Positions 1 through 7,595 of a DNA stretch of 59,609 nt are shown here, piece by piece. Under the pieces are notes generated by a model. The model made no database searches, was not told the origin of the DNA, and worked only from the letters and a program-made list of their open reading frames with translations. The stretch lies in contig CALKWN010000067.1 of NCBI GenBank assembly GCA_938004185.1, positions 1 to 59,609 of the forward strand, given 5' to 3'. Position numbers and translations under genes: made by a program. The stretch comes from an uncultured candidate division WWE3 bacterium. Lineage in GTDB: Bacteria; Patescibacteriota; WWE3; UBA101185; UBA10185. Every line of letters starts with the position of its first letter. Positions within the stretch are counted from its first letter, which is position 1.

Positions 1-55
1 TTGGCCAGGGTTGGCGTTTGGTTAGTTTGGGTGGGGCCAGTTGCGGGGCTATGAC
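1..55. repeat. Terminal direct repeat, left copy (circular-assembly overlap)
   Basis: These 55 bases are identical to 59507-59561. An exact 55-base overlap equals a commonly used assembler k-mer length. A minus-strand gene reads in frame across the joined ends, so I take this as the overlap of a circular map rather than a biological terminal repeat. Confidence 0.85.
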
Positions 56-392
56 TGCTCGCGGCGAGTTTCTTCCGCCTGTGGTTGGCAAGGGATGCTG
101 CGCGGTTCTGCTTAACCACGTACTCTGCGTACTCAGCCAAGGTCTGGCCTCGTTTTGCCAGTGTGTTGTGGATGTACTTAACGACGTTGAGCGGTTGATA
201 CCACGTTTCGCCACGGTCGTCTGTATAGCTGTATCCTGCCAACGAGAAGCGGGCGAATACTGTCTTGGTTATGCCAAGGTGTCGGCAAAGGTCAGCTCGG
301 GTTGCACTGAAACTGGCAATATCCCAGCCAGTGGAATATAAGTTATACAGATTTGCGAGGTATTCGCTCGTCAATTGAGTGTTGGTTGGCAT
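1..392 (-). CDS. Junction-spanning early protein, N-terminal part (unknown function)
   Basis: The 5' part of a 167-residue protein that starts at ATG 392 and continues, through the contig junction, to a TAA stop at 59395. An AGGAGA ribosome-binding site lies 6 bases before the ATG. The product starts MPTNTQLTSEYL and has an LCRHLGITKTVFARF segment around residues 36-50 that could be a helix-turn-helix. The C-terminal half is rich in T, N and P, then becomes helical and basic. I do not recognise the family. It is the first gene of the leftward arm, downstream of the repeat-rich region 408-540, so an early or regulatory role is plausible but only inferred. ORFs on the + strand over this stretch are shadows. 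Confidence 0.75.
   Translation of the reverse strand, partial: MPTNTQLTSEYLANLYNLYSTGWDIASFSATRADLCRHLGITKTVFARFSLAGYSYTDDRGETWYQPLNVVKYIHNTLAKRGQTLAEYAEYVVKQNRAASLANHRRKKLAASSHSPATGPTQTNQTPTLA
50..57 (+). other. TATGACTG motif copy 1 (candidate nick site)
   Basis: TATGACTG followed by CTCGCGG. The adapter at the contig end joins after TATGAC of this copy (55/56). Other copies on the same strand are at 37547, 48787, 52585, 53961, 56815 and 58901. Confidence 0.5.
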
Positions 393-407
393 GCGACTTC
401 TCCTGTA

Positions 408-496
408 AGAATATAGATGACTATAAGTGTGTTGACTATAACTTATATTCTGGCTACTTACGCATAAGCGTTTGCACTTATAGTCATCTATATTCT
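408..496. repeat. 22-bp inverted repeat with palindromic core upstream of the leftward arm
   Basis: Bases 408-429 are the exact reverse complement of 475-496 (arms begin AGAATATAGATGAC). The 45-base spacer carries a third related half-site (GACTATAACTTATATTC) and a variant of the genome-wide palindrome, CTTACGCATAAG. The block is immediately upstream of the minus-strand gene starting at 392, so it is probably a promoter/operator region. It could also form a hairpin in the leader RNA. I found no convincing -35/-10 pair. Confidence 0.7.
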
Positions 497-577
497 CGTA
501 TAAGTCTGCATAAATCTTGGCTGATTCCTGTATAAATATACGAAAACCAGTGGCGATAGTGCCACGGGGTGGGTTGA

Positions 578-951
578 TTGTCACGAGTGGGGCGGGTTGT
601 CTATATTCTTTGAAAAACCCTTTAAAATCAACGTTGTGACACGTATATACAGAAATCAATTGTCACAGCACAATGTCATGCTTGTGACAATAGAAAGCCT
701 TTAAAATCAACGATGTGACAATAGGTTGTCACAAAAATCGGTTGTCACAAGAAAAGAGAGATTGCTGGGCGAGTTGTGCGGGTTTGTGACAATCGCCGCG
801 CTCACCTCGCCAAGTGCGAAATTCCCACAGCAACTCTTTGTTTTTAATGTGACAATAGATAATATAGATTATAAATAGTAGTAGAACCCCCGTGGTTACG
901 TGGTTTCCATTGTCACAAATCGGTTGTCACAGCCACTTTTGCTTGTGACAA
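578..951. repeat. Cluster of 12 TTGTCACA/TGTGACAA repeats, candidate origin or regulator array
   Basis: TTGTCAC(A) or its complement starts at 578, 635, 660, 683, 714, 726, 742, 785, 848, 910, 924 and 944, in both orientations. A 15-base element, CCTTTAAAATCAACG, is repeated at 619-633 and 698-712 (79 apart), each followed by a TGTGAC copy. The stretch 541-970 has AT-rich patches and no credible gene on either strand. Arrays like this are typical of replication origins (iterons) or of operators for a multi-site DNA-binding protein. No replication initiator is recognisable next to it. Confidence 0.75.
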
Positions 952-998
952 TTAAAATAACCCCGTGGAAGGAGGCCGACAGACCCCCTTGAGCTGGA

Positions 999-1493
999 TT
1001 ATTTAGCTTGGTATTCGACACGGTTGGCGATAGCTGACAACTCAGCCAGCACATCCCCGTGGAGCACATTGACCCCTTTCTTAGCTTTGGATTCTGCCGA
1101 CTTGACGAGATGGCGAATCAGCTCCAACACATCGACGGTGTCCTTGACCTCGGACGCACTGGTCTTGAGCATGTACCACGGCGTGGCGTCGGCAACGTCC
1201 TGTTCGAATTCGACGAGCGTGCGGTCGATCATCTTCCACTTCTTTTCGTGGAAGAACGGAACTGCATCCTTGAAACCGATAGGCGCGTTTTGCGCGAGCC
1301 ACGTAGCCATGTTCTGGCGATTGGTTTCACGGCCTACCACAGCAAAGAGCCGGATGGCCGGGTCAGCATTGCGATCAGCAAACGCGCAATACGCAGCAAA
1401 TTCCAGTGCGTCTTGAATCATGGCGCGACGCTCGGACGTGGATTGATTGATCTTACCGATTAGATCGGTAAAGGATTTGTGAGTTAGTTTCAT
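999..1493 (-). CDS. Phage protein of unknown function, 164 aa
   Basis: Starts at ATG 1493 after a GGGAGA site and ends at a TAA at 999, just right of the TGTGACAA repeat cluster. The product is mainly alpha-helical and soluble, without signal peptide or membrane segment. It has an aromatic, charged middle (KDAVPFFHEKKWKMIDRT) and a basic region near residues 130-142. I do not recognise a family. Its position beside the candidate origin and its strand suggest an early gene, possibly in replication or host takeover, but nothing in the protein itself shows this. The overlapping ORFs on the + strand are shadows. Confidence 0.8.
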   Translation of the reverse strand: MKLTHKSFTDLIGKINQSTSERRAMIQDALEFAAYCAFADRNADPAIRLFAVVGRETNRQNMATWLAQNAPIGFKDAVPFFHEKKWKMIDRTLVEFEQDVADATPWYMLKTSASEVKDTVDVLELIRHLVKSAESKAKKGVNVLHGDVLAELSAIANRVEYQAK

Positions 1494-1656
1494 GGCATTC
1501 TCCCGCTAGGTTGGAAAAAGGGCGCGTGTTGGTACGCCAGCCACGCTCTGGCTACGTGTGTATGGCTGATTGATTGACTAAATGGGTTGCCAGCCCAACC
1601 GGTGGTTAACCGTGCGCCGCCATCTGCTACATGGCCACTTCTATGAATTCAGCCGC
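1494..1656. other. Intergenic stretch between two small minus-strand genes
   Basis: No ORF of note. It holds two small hairpins, GGTTG-CCAGCC-CAACC near 1584-1600 and AGCCA-CGCTC-TGGCT near 1540-1555. These could act as weak terminators or processing sites between the leftward genes starting at 1854 and 1493. Neither has a T-tract on the minus strand. Confidence 0.4.
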
Positions 1657-1854
1657 TTAAACCCGGACGCGATCCGACAACTTGTGCGACATGACACGCC
1701 GCCCAGCCGGAATAGTGCCATCCTTGAAAGCGTGACAGCCGAGGTCGGCCAAGTCGATGCAATCACCGACATACTTACGGCGCGACTTGCCGACAGTGGA
1801 ACCAGCCGAAACCGGCTCAATGGTGGTGCGCTTGATACTCGTTTTGCGGATCAT
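1657..1854 (-). CDS. Small basic protein of unknown function, 65 aa
   Basis: Begins at ATG 1854, with AGGAG 6 bases upstream in the minus orientation, and ends at a TAA at 1657. The product is strongly basic (many K and R) with short beta-prone segments and a GKSRRKYVG stretch in the middle. It resembles a small nucleic-acid-binding protein in composition only; no family is recognised. It is the first minus-strand gene left of the large divergent intergenic region, so it is probably transcribed early. The overlapping + strand ORF (1582-1869) lacks a ribosome-binding site and is rejected. Confidence 0.7.
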   Translation of the reverse strand: MIRKTSIKRTTIEPVSAGSTVGKSRRKYVGDCIDLADLGCHAFKDGTIPAGRRVMSHKLSDRVRV

Positions 1855-2449
1855 GATTTTCTCCTATGAAAAAGCCTGACCTGTAAACAAGTGGCTTTCA
1901 GATAGAAACATCTGATTTTACGGAGCACGACGAGCCACTAAAGGCTGAACCTACGCTATCTCACCGCTCTGATTTCCGCTTTTGCGCGTGGTGTCACGTG
2001 CTAACCTAGTTTCATGGAATACACCATAAGGTCGCACCTCACACGCTTTTTCACGTTGAGCTAGTCCGCTGTAAAGCTCTCAAGTTTGAGCCAATGCGCT
2101 GGGTTTCGGGGTGACACACCCAAGGATTTATACGGATGAACCGATACCCCTGATGCTATGCCGTTCCATACGCGCCGCCCCACTTGCAAGAGACTACGCC
2201 ACGGTAGCGAGACAATCCGAGCGCGGGATACTGGCCGCCGTCCTACTTCCGGATACTACTGCCTGCTACACCTATGGCGCGCCGTCAAATCCGCGCCACC
2301 CACCTACCCCCCACATCGGACCCAGACGGGGTGGCGGGGGTATACCCCATCAACGTAACGCTCTCGCAAAAACGTCAAAAAATACTTCATATAAGCAAAC
2401 GCTAATATACGCAATTGACTAACACGTAAGCGTGTGTTAAATCTATCTC
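1855..2449. promoter_or_regulatory. Divergent intergenic region between the two transcription arms
   Basis: About 600 bases with genes leading away on both sides. I see no convincing gene. A possible + strand ORF at 2111-2422 has no ribosome-binding site and a proline- and arginine-rich translation typical of a shadow. The region ends with a sigma70-type promoter (2415-2443). On the left it holds CAGAT-GTTTCT-ATCTG-type dyads and a half-site (CCTGTAAACAAG, near 1880) related to the genome-wide palindrome, facing the gene at 1854. Confidence 0.6.
2415..2443 (+). promoter_or_regulatory. Promoter for the structural arm with palindrome in the spacer
   Basis: TTGACT (2415-2420), 17 bases, TAAATC (2438-2443). 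The spacer contains the inverted repeat TAACAC...GTGTTA with a CACGTAAGCGTG core related to CTTAC-NN-GTAAG. The predicted start of transcription is near 2450, which is the ATG of the next gene. No Shine-Dalgarno sequence precedes that ATG, so the first message may be leaderless. Confidence 0.6.
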
Positions 2450-2851
2450 ATGGACATCAACATTCCAGCCGAGTACAAACCATCAGACGCAGATCGCGCT
2501 CACGCTGAAGATCGGCAAGAACTCGCACGCCTCCTCGCAAAGACGCACCTTCCGGGCCTGGTTACCCGCCTGGTTGAAAATTCGCTCGACCCGTCTGCCT
2601 CACACAAGCAGATCATGGACACCGCCGACTACCTGTACAGGGTGAGTGGCCTGTCAGCCAAGCAGGAAAAGAAGGACGGCCCGACAGGGTTCAGCATCCA
2701 GATCATTCTCCCTGGTCAAAATCGAGAAATCACCATCGGCGGTGGAGCAGCTGTCGTTGACAAAACCGAAGAAGAACAGCTCCTGGATTCTGTCCCAGAG
2801 TACGTGGCATCCGTGGCACTGGGTGGTGATTTAGACTTAACCTTGGAATGA
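2450..2851 (+). CDS. Candidate small terminase subunit, 133 aa
   Basis: Acidic, helical 133-residue protein, first gene of the rightward arm. It is separated from the large terminase gene only by an inserted homing endonuclease. Size and position fit a small terminase subunit, which recognises the packaging site and loads the large subunit. Residues 1-80 are helical with an HADLYR-type amphipathic pattern, and the C-terminus is acidic. No motif proves the assignment, which rests on synteny. The ATG at 2450 lacks a Shine-Dalgarno sequence and lies at the predicted transcription start. Confidence 0.55.
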   Translation: MDINIPAEYKPSDADRAHAEDRQELARLLAKTHLPGLVTRLVENSLDPSASHKQIMDTADYLYRVSGLSAKQEKKDGPTGFSIQIILPGQNREITIGGGAAVVDKTEEEQLLDSVPEYVASVALGGDLDLTLE

Positions 2852-2852
2852 C

Positions 2853-3503
2853 ATGCTTTTCAAGATAAATTTTAAAAACTCAGAGCCGTTTGTTTTCGAT
2901 TTTCCAGAACCGAAAAAGTCAGGAATTTACATTATTCAAAATGTAAAGACGCACGATATGTACGTTGGTTCAGCCGTCAACCTTAAACAACGCTGGTCAC
3001 GGCATAAGTGGGCATTAAACGCAAAACGTCACCACAATCAGCGGTTACAAAGAGCGTGGAACAAATACGGAGCTGAGTGCTTTAAGTTTTCTCCAGTTGC
3101 ATACTGTGAAGTCGATGCGCTTATCAAAGTTGAAGACCAGTACATTCAGTTATTCAATTCAACATACAACATTAGTACAAACGCGTCATCGAGAAAAGGC
3201 GCAGTAAATTCACCTGAACACAATTCAGCTATTTCTGAAAAAGCTAAAGCACGATGGGCGGATGAAGAATTTAAAAAATCAGTCTCGCAAAAAATATGTG
3301 CAACCCTGAAAACTTCAAAAAAGATTAAGTCGGCTGAACACCATAACGCACGTTTAATTACAGCTTTCGGTAAATCACTGACGTTAAATGAATGGGCGTC
3401 TGAAACGGGTATCAAACGGGAAACCATTGCGTACAGGCTAAACCATGGAGTAACGACAGAAGAAGCGTTAAATCCAAAACCGAGAAAGCGCGGACCAAAA
3501 TAA
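2853..3503 (+). CDS. GIY-YIG homing endonuclease
   Basis: Residues 24-100 form a GIY-YIG nuclease domain. The signature is SGIYIIQN, then MYVGSAVNLKQRW with the conserved R, and a downstream E (KVEDQYIQLFN) for metal binding. A basic linker follows and a C-terminal DNA-binding unit (LTLNEWASETGIKRETIAYRL), as in NUMOD-type modules of free-standing homing enzymes. The coding sequence is visibly more AT-rich than its neighbours. It lies between the terminase genes, one base after the upstream TGA, and overlaps the next start as TAATG. This looks like a mobile gene inserted into the packaging operon without disrupting flanking frames. Such enzymes cut intron-less or gene-less alleles to spread. 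Confidence 0.9.
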   Translation: MLFKINFKNSEPFVFDFPEPKKSGIYIIQNVKTHDMYVGSAVNLKQRWSRHKWALNAKRHHNQRLQRAWNKYGAECFKFSPVAYCEVDALIKVEDQYIQLFNSTYNISTNASSRKGAVNSPEHNSAISEKAKARWADEEFKKSVSQKICATLKTSKKIKSAEHHNARLITAFGKSLTLNEWASETGIKRETIAYRLNHGVTTEEALNPKPRKRGPK

Positions 3504-5002
3504 TGTCAAAATTCATAGCTACGCCGACTCAAGAATCATTCATGGTGTCGGACAAGTATGTCCGCGTGTTGGCAGGCCCCATCGGCGGTGGTAAATCCGT
3601 AGCCTGTGCCCACGAGCTAATGCGCTGGGCTTGCGCCCAGGAGCCTAACCACAGAGGGGAGCGTAAGACACGATTCCTGATTGTTCGTAACACGGCTGAC
3701 CAACTGCGCAACACTACCCGAAAAACAGTATTCGATTGGTTTCCACCGGGCGAGTCAGGTTTGTTCTGGAAAGAAACAGACAAAACGCTTTACATCGAGG
3801 CGACATTGGGCGACGGTTCGCAGTTGAAATCGGAATGGATGTTTATCGCACTGGATACTCCTGACGACGTGCGTAAAGCTCTATCTCTGGAAGCTACCGG
3901 ATTGTGGGGCAATGAAGCCCGAGAGCTGCACCCAGACGTTGTAGACGGCTTGTTGATGCGAGTAAACCGCTATCCCAGTGCCAAAGATGGCGGGTGCACG
4001 CGGGCCGGAGCTATTTTCGATACAAACATGCCGGGGGAAGATACGTGGTGGTCTGACAAGATGGACAACCCGCCACGCAACTGGGGTGTATTTGTACAGC
4101 CGGAAGCGGCGATGCCGGTTGAAACGTACATCATGAAGTACGGGGAAGACCCGGATGAGAACCTGGTTGGCCAGGACAACGAAGGTGATCAGTGGGCGAT
4201 TGACCCTCGCTGTGACAATTATCAATACCTGTCTCCGAACAGCCCAGGCCAGTATTACAAGGAAACCCTGGAAGGTAAAACCAAGGATTTCATCCGAGTT
4301 TATCTTCAGTGTCGTTATGGGCGCAGCTTGGACGGGTTCCCGGTATATGAGAAGACATTCCTGCCAGAAATCCATATCTCTGAAAAACCTTTGTCGCCGA
4401 TTGTGTCTACCACATACCCCATCACGATCGGGTTAGACTTCGGGCGCACCCCGAGCGCAATTTTCGGTCAAGTCGACCCTCGTGGAAGACTCCTCATTTT
4501 TTCCGAGCTAGTCAGCGAGAACATGGGCCTGGAGCGGTTCATCGAAACTAAATTACGACCGCATATTTTTGAGAAGTATCAACGTTGCGCTATTCGAGTC
4601 GCCCCTGACCCGGCAGGCGCTCAGAAAAGTCAGATCAATGAAATAAGCCCGTTTGATGTTTTGAAGAAGGCTGGCTTCACTATATCCAAGCCGCATACTA
4701 ACTATGTCTCCCCGCGTATTGAAGCCGTTGAAGGGTGGTTGACCAAATTCATCGACGGAAAACCAGCGTTTATTGTTGATAGCGCCTGTCAAACCCTCAT
4801 CAAGGGGTTTAAGTCGGGTTACCGTTGGAAAGCGAACAGGAAAGGCGAGCTTGACGGAAAGGAGCCGGAAAAGAATTCGTTCAGCCACCCGCATGACGCG
4901 ATGCAGTATTTAGCGTTGATGGCAGGCGGTTCTGGCGCTTCGACTATGCAGAGGCAGGCAGCCGAGATAAAACCAGCCCCGCGTCGTTGGGGTTGTCGCT
5001 AA
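3503..5002 (+). CDS. terL: Terminase large subunit (packaging ATPase and nuclease)
   Basis: A 499-residue packaging motor protein. The ATPase domain has a Walker A at residues 25-32 (GPIGGGKS) and a Walker B-like segment near 131-140 (ATGLWGNEAR). The RNase H-fold nuclease has aspartates at GLDFG (310-314), DPAG (369-372) and SHPHDAMQY near 462-470. All elements needed to pump and cut DNA are present. It couples translationally to the endonuclease gene upstream (TAATG). The next gene, the portal, has its own promoter. Length and motif order are those of a full-length terminase. Confidence 0.95.
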   Translation: MSKFIATPTQESFMVSDKYVRVLAGPIGGGKSVACAHELMRWACAQEPNHRGERKTRFLIVRNTADQLRNTTRKTVFDWFPPGESGLFWKETDKTLYIEATLGDGSQLKSEWMFIALDTPDDVRKALSLEATGLWGNEARELHPDVVDGLLMRVNRYPSAKDGGCTRAGAIFDTNMPGEDTWWSDKMDNPPRNWGVFVQPEAAMPVETYIMKYGEDPDENLVGQDNEGDQWAIDPRCDNYQYLSPNSPGQYYKETLEGKTKDFIRVYLQCRYGRSLDGFPVYEKTFLPEIHISEKPLSPIVSTTYPITIGLDFGRTPSAIFGQVDPRGRLLIFSELVSENMGLERFIETKLRPHIFEKYQRCAIRVAPDPAGAQKSQINEISPFDVLKKAGFTISKPHTNYVSPRIEAVEGWLTKFIDGKPAFIVDSACQTLIKGFKSGYRWKANRKGELDGKEPEKNSFSHPHDAMQYLALMAGGSGASTMQRQAAEIKPAPRRWGCR

Positions 5003-5013
5003 ACTGCAATAGG

Positions 5014-5038
5014 CTTACGCGTAAGTAGTTGCTATAAT
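5014..5038 (+). promoter_or_regulatory. Portal-operon promoter with palindrome at the -35 region
   Basis: CTTACGCGTAAG (5014-5025), then TGCTATAAT, an extended -10 with a perfect TATAAT at 5033-5038. The -35 hexamer is poor (TAGGCT), and the palindrome occupies its place. A second related palindrome, CTTACAGGTAAC, is at 5070-5081 and overlaps the portal ribosome-binding site. The palindrome may be an activator or repressor site. Confidence 0.7.
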
Positions 5039-5086
5039 GAGGGTACTTGTGCTATATCCGCCCAAACTGCTTACAGGTAACTTTCT

Positions 5087-7189
5087 ATGCCAGGACTGAA
5101 CATCAACGGAATTCTCCCGGTCAGAACGCTTTCTGACATGCTGGAGACAGAGCGCCGCGAGGCAGAGCAGCGCCAGCAGCAACCCATGATTCAGTCGCTG
5201 GCGTCGCACGTCCAGAAGTGCTGGGAGTCGGCACGAACGGCCAAGATGCAGACCGTCGAGCAACGGCTGCTGAAGAACCTGCGGCAACGCAGGGGTGAGT
5301 ACGAGCCGGACTTGTTGGCTGACATCAAGGCGTCGGGCGGCGCTGAGATTTTCATGATGATTACCTCGACCAAATGTCGAGCTGCAAGCGCCTGGTTGCG
5401 CGACACCCTGATGGGGGCGCGGGATGAGAAACCGTGGACCATCGACCCGACGCCGATTCCTGACCTGCCACCCAACCTGCGCGACGCAGTGTTCGAGGAA
5501 GCCAACCAGAAGGCCATGCAGATCGAGGCGATGAACGGGATGCCGTTGAGCCGCCAGGAAGCCTACGAACTGATCCAGCAGGTGAAGTCCCGCATGATGG
5601 TTGAAATGCGCGAAATGGCGAAAGAGGCTGCCGAGCGCATGGAGCTGAAGATGGAGGATCAGCTCACCGAAGGTGGGTTCCGCGAAGCGTTTGCGAACTT
5701 TATCGACGACCTGGTGACGTTCCCTAGCGCCATCATCAAAGGGCCGATCCTCCGCAAGAAGCCGCGCCTCGTGTGGAAGGAGGCCGTGGTCGGCCAGTTT
5801 GAACCCGTGGTGACAGACGAGATCGTGTCCACCTGGGAGCGCGTAGACCCGTTCAACTTGTACCCGGCTCCGAACAGCACGCACCCGAATGACGGCTTTT
5901 TGATTGAACGCCACCGCTTGACGCGGCAGTCCCTGAGCGAGCTGATTGGCGTTGAGGGTTACGACGACGGTGCGATCAAGGCTGTTCTGGATGAATACGG
6001 TCGCGGTGGATTGCGCGACTGGCTGTACATCGACTCGGCCAAGGCCAGTGCTGAAGGCAAGTCCATCTCGGCGATTCAGTCCAACCCGGAAACAGAGATC
6101 GACGCACTCCAGTTCTGGGGGGCTGTACAGGGCAAGATGCTCATTGAGTTCGGCATGGATGCCGAGGAAAACAACATCGACCCGATCAAGGAATACCACT
6201 GCGAAGTGTGGAAAATTGGTCGGTGGGTGATCAAAGCGATTCTTAACTACGACCCGTTCCACCGAAAGCCGTACTTCAAGGCGTCGTTTGAGGAAATCCC
6301 CGGTTCGTTCTGGGGCAACGCGCCACCGGACTTGATGCGCGACTGTCAGGCAATGTGTAACTACGCCGCTCGTGCTATCGCGGACAACATGGGTATCGCC
6401 TCCGGCCCGCAGGTGGGGTACAACATCGACCGTTTGCCGCCCGGTGCTGACTTGACGCAGCTCTACCCGTGGAAGACCTGGCAGTTCAGTTCAGACCCGA
6501 TGGGATCGAATTCCCCGGCGATCGAGTTCTTCCAGCCGCAGAGTATTTCCGGTGAGCTGATGCAGATTTTCGACAAGTTCTCGACGCGGGCCGACGAGGA
6601 TACAGGCATCCCGCGCTACATCACGGGTGACAACGCTGGTATCGGCGGAGCGGGGCGAACTGCGTCCGGTATGTCCATGCTGATGGGCAACGCGGGCAAG
6701 ACGATCAAACAGGTTATTTTCAACATTGATACCCACGTCCTTCAACCGCTGATCGAGCGCCTGTACATGCACAACATGATGCACGCTGAAGACCCGGACC
6801 TTAAGGGTGATGTGAACATCGCAGCTCGCGGTGCAAACAGCCTGGTAGTCAAGGACGCAGCTCAAACCCGTCGTAACGAATTCCTGCAAGTCGCCCTGAA
6901 CAGTCCGGTCGCCCAGGCGATTATCGGGCAGGAGGGGATTGCCGCGTTGCTGCACGAGCAGGCAAAAACGCTAGACATGGATGCTGACGAGATCGTCCCG
7001 TCCGGCGAAGCCATGAAGCTCAAGCAGTTCCAGGACATGATGGCACAGGCGATGAACCCGCAACCACCGATGGCTGAAGCTGGCCAACCGGGAGAAGGCG
7101 GTCGCCGTCGAGCCAATCCACAGCAGAACAAACAGCAGCTCATGACCGGAGAGCCGATTACTGACACGATGGGGGCACCGACGCGATGA
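5087..7189 (+). CDS. Portal (head-tail connector) protein
   Basis: A 700-residue protein directly after the large terminase and before the scaffold and capsid genes, the standard place for a portal. The length and composition match podovirus portals. It has an N-terminal acidic and helical region (RREAEQRQQQ), a long core with the helical EMREMAKEAAERMELKM segment, and a Q- and P-rich C-terminus. Twelve copies would form the ring through which DNA enters. The ATG is preceded by an AGG in the palindrome CTTACAGGTAAC. The 3' end overlaps the next gene by 4 bases (ATGA). The large ORF on the other strand (5015-6262) is a shadow. Confidence 0.85.
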   Translation: MPGLNINGILPVRTLSDMLETERREAEQRQQQPMIQSLASHVQKCWESARTAKMQTVEQRLLKNLRQRRGEYEPDLLADIKASGGAEIFMMITSTKCRAASAWLRDTLMGARDEKPWTIDPTPIPDLPPNLRDAVFEEANQKAMQIEAMNGMPLSRQEAYELIQQVKSRMMVEMREMAKEAAERMELKMEDQLTEGGFREAFANFIDDLVTFPSAIIKGPILRKKPRLVWKEAVVGQFEPVVTDEIVSTWERVDPFNLYPAPNSTHPNDGFLIERHRLTRQSLSELIGVEGYDDGAIKAVLDEYGRGGLRDWLYIDSAKASAEGKSISAIQSNPETEIDALQFWGAVQGKMLIEFGMDAEENNIDPIKEYHCEVWKIGRWVIKAILNYDPFHRKPYFKASFEEIPGSFWGNAPPDLMRDCQAMCNYAARAIADNMGIASGPQVGYNIDRLPPGADLTQLYPWKTWQFSSDPMGSNSPAIEFFQPQSISGELMQIFDKFSTRADEDTGIPRYITGDNAGIGGAGRTASGMSMLMGNAGKTIKQVIFNIDTHVLQPLIERLYMHNMMHAEDPDLKGDVNIAARGANSLVVKDAAQTRRNEFLQVALNSPVAQAIIGQEGIAALLHEQAKTLDMDADEIVPSGEAMKLKQFQDMMAQAMNPQPPMAEAGQPGEGGRRRANPQQNKQQLMTGEPITDTMGAPTR

Positions 7190-7548
7190 AAGCAGCCGTA
7201 GAAATTGTATCCACGCTTTTCTTGTCCCGCGAACAGGCGCACCGCGCACACTTGCGAACGAAATCCTACGCACAGCATGTCGCACTAGGCGAGTTCTACG
7301 AGGCGGTTGTCGACCTTGCGGATAGTTTTGCTGAAGTGGCGCAGGGCACCTACGGGCTTCTTCCTGAAATCCCGTTCAAGACACCGACAAAAGGTGCGAT
7401 TGCCAACGTACTGGAAGCCCACCTGGAGTGCATTGAGGACTGCAAAAGCGAGTTCAAGAACGCCTGCGACGGCCCATTGTTGAACCTGATTGATGAAATC
7501 GGTGCGCTGTACGCGAAAACTTTGTACAAACTACGTCACCTCGCTTGA
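7186..7548 (+). CDS. Small helical protein, ferritin-like (DUF5856 type)
   Basis: A 120-residue all-helical protein translationally coupled to the portal gene (ATGA overlap). The pattern of E and H residues (SREQAHRAHL, YAQHVALGEFYEAV, VLEAHLE) resembles small ferritin-like proteins annotated as DUF5856 in other phages. That resemblance is from memory, not a search. If correct, it may bind metal or be a minor head protein. The location between portal and scaffold genes suggests co-expression with head genes but does not show that it is in the virion. Confidence 0.65.
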   Translation: MKAAVEIVSTLFLSREQAHRAHLRTKSYAQHVALGEFYEAVVDLADSFAEVAQGTYGLLPEIPFKTPTKGAIANVLEAHLECIEDCKSEFKNACDGPLLNLIDEIGALYAKTLYKLRHLA

Positions 7549-7573
7549 CAACATGCTTACGTGTAAGTATGTT
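7545..7573 (+). promoter_or_regulatory. Strong sigma70-type promoter with 24-bp palindrome in the spacer
   Basis: A consensus TTGACA (7545-7550), 17 bases, TATGTT (7568-7573). The spacer and flanks form the best copy of the genome-wide palindrome, AACATGCTTACG/TGTAAGTATGTT (7550-7573, 10 of 12 positions paired). Transcription would start near 7580, just upstream of the AAGGA site of the gene at 7596. A protein bound here would directly block polymerase. Confidence 0.75.
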
Positions 7574-7595
7574 AATGGCAGCATAAGGACTTTTT

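Noticed and set aside
1..55. Biological short direct terminal repeat
   Set aside because: 55 bases equals a usual assembler overlap and it lies inside an intact gene.
18..341. ORF of 107 codons on the + strand at the left end
   Set aside because: It is the shadow of the minus-strand gene that starts at 392 and continues across the junction.
578..951. CRISPR array
   Set aside because: The repeats are 8 bases, in both orientations, and irregularly spaced.
2111..2422. ORF of 103 codons before the terminase genes
   Set aside because: No ribosome-binding site and an atypical P/R-rich translation; the region looks regulatory.
5015..6262. 415-codon ORF on the minus strand under the portal gene
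   Set aside because: High-GC shadow of the portal frame; the portal gene has the right position, length and promoter.
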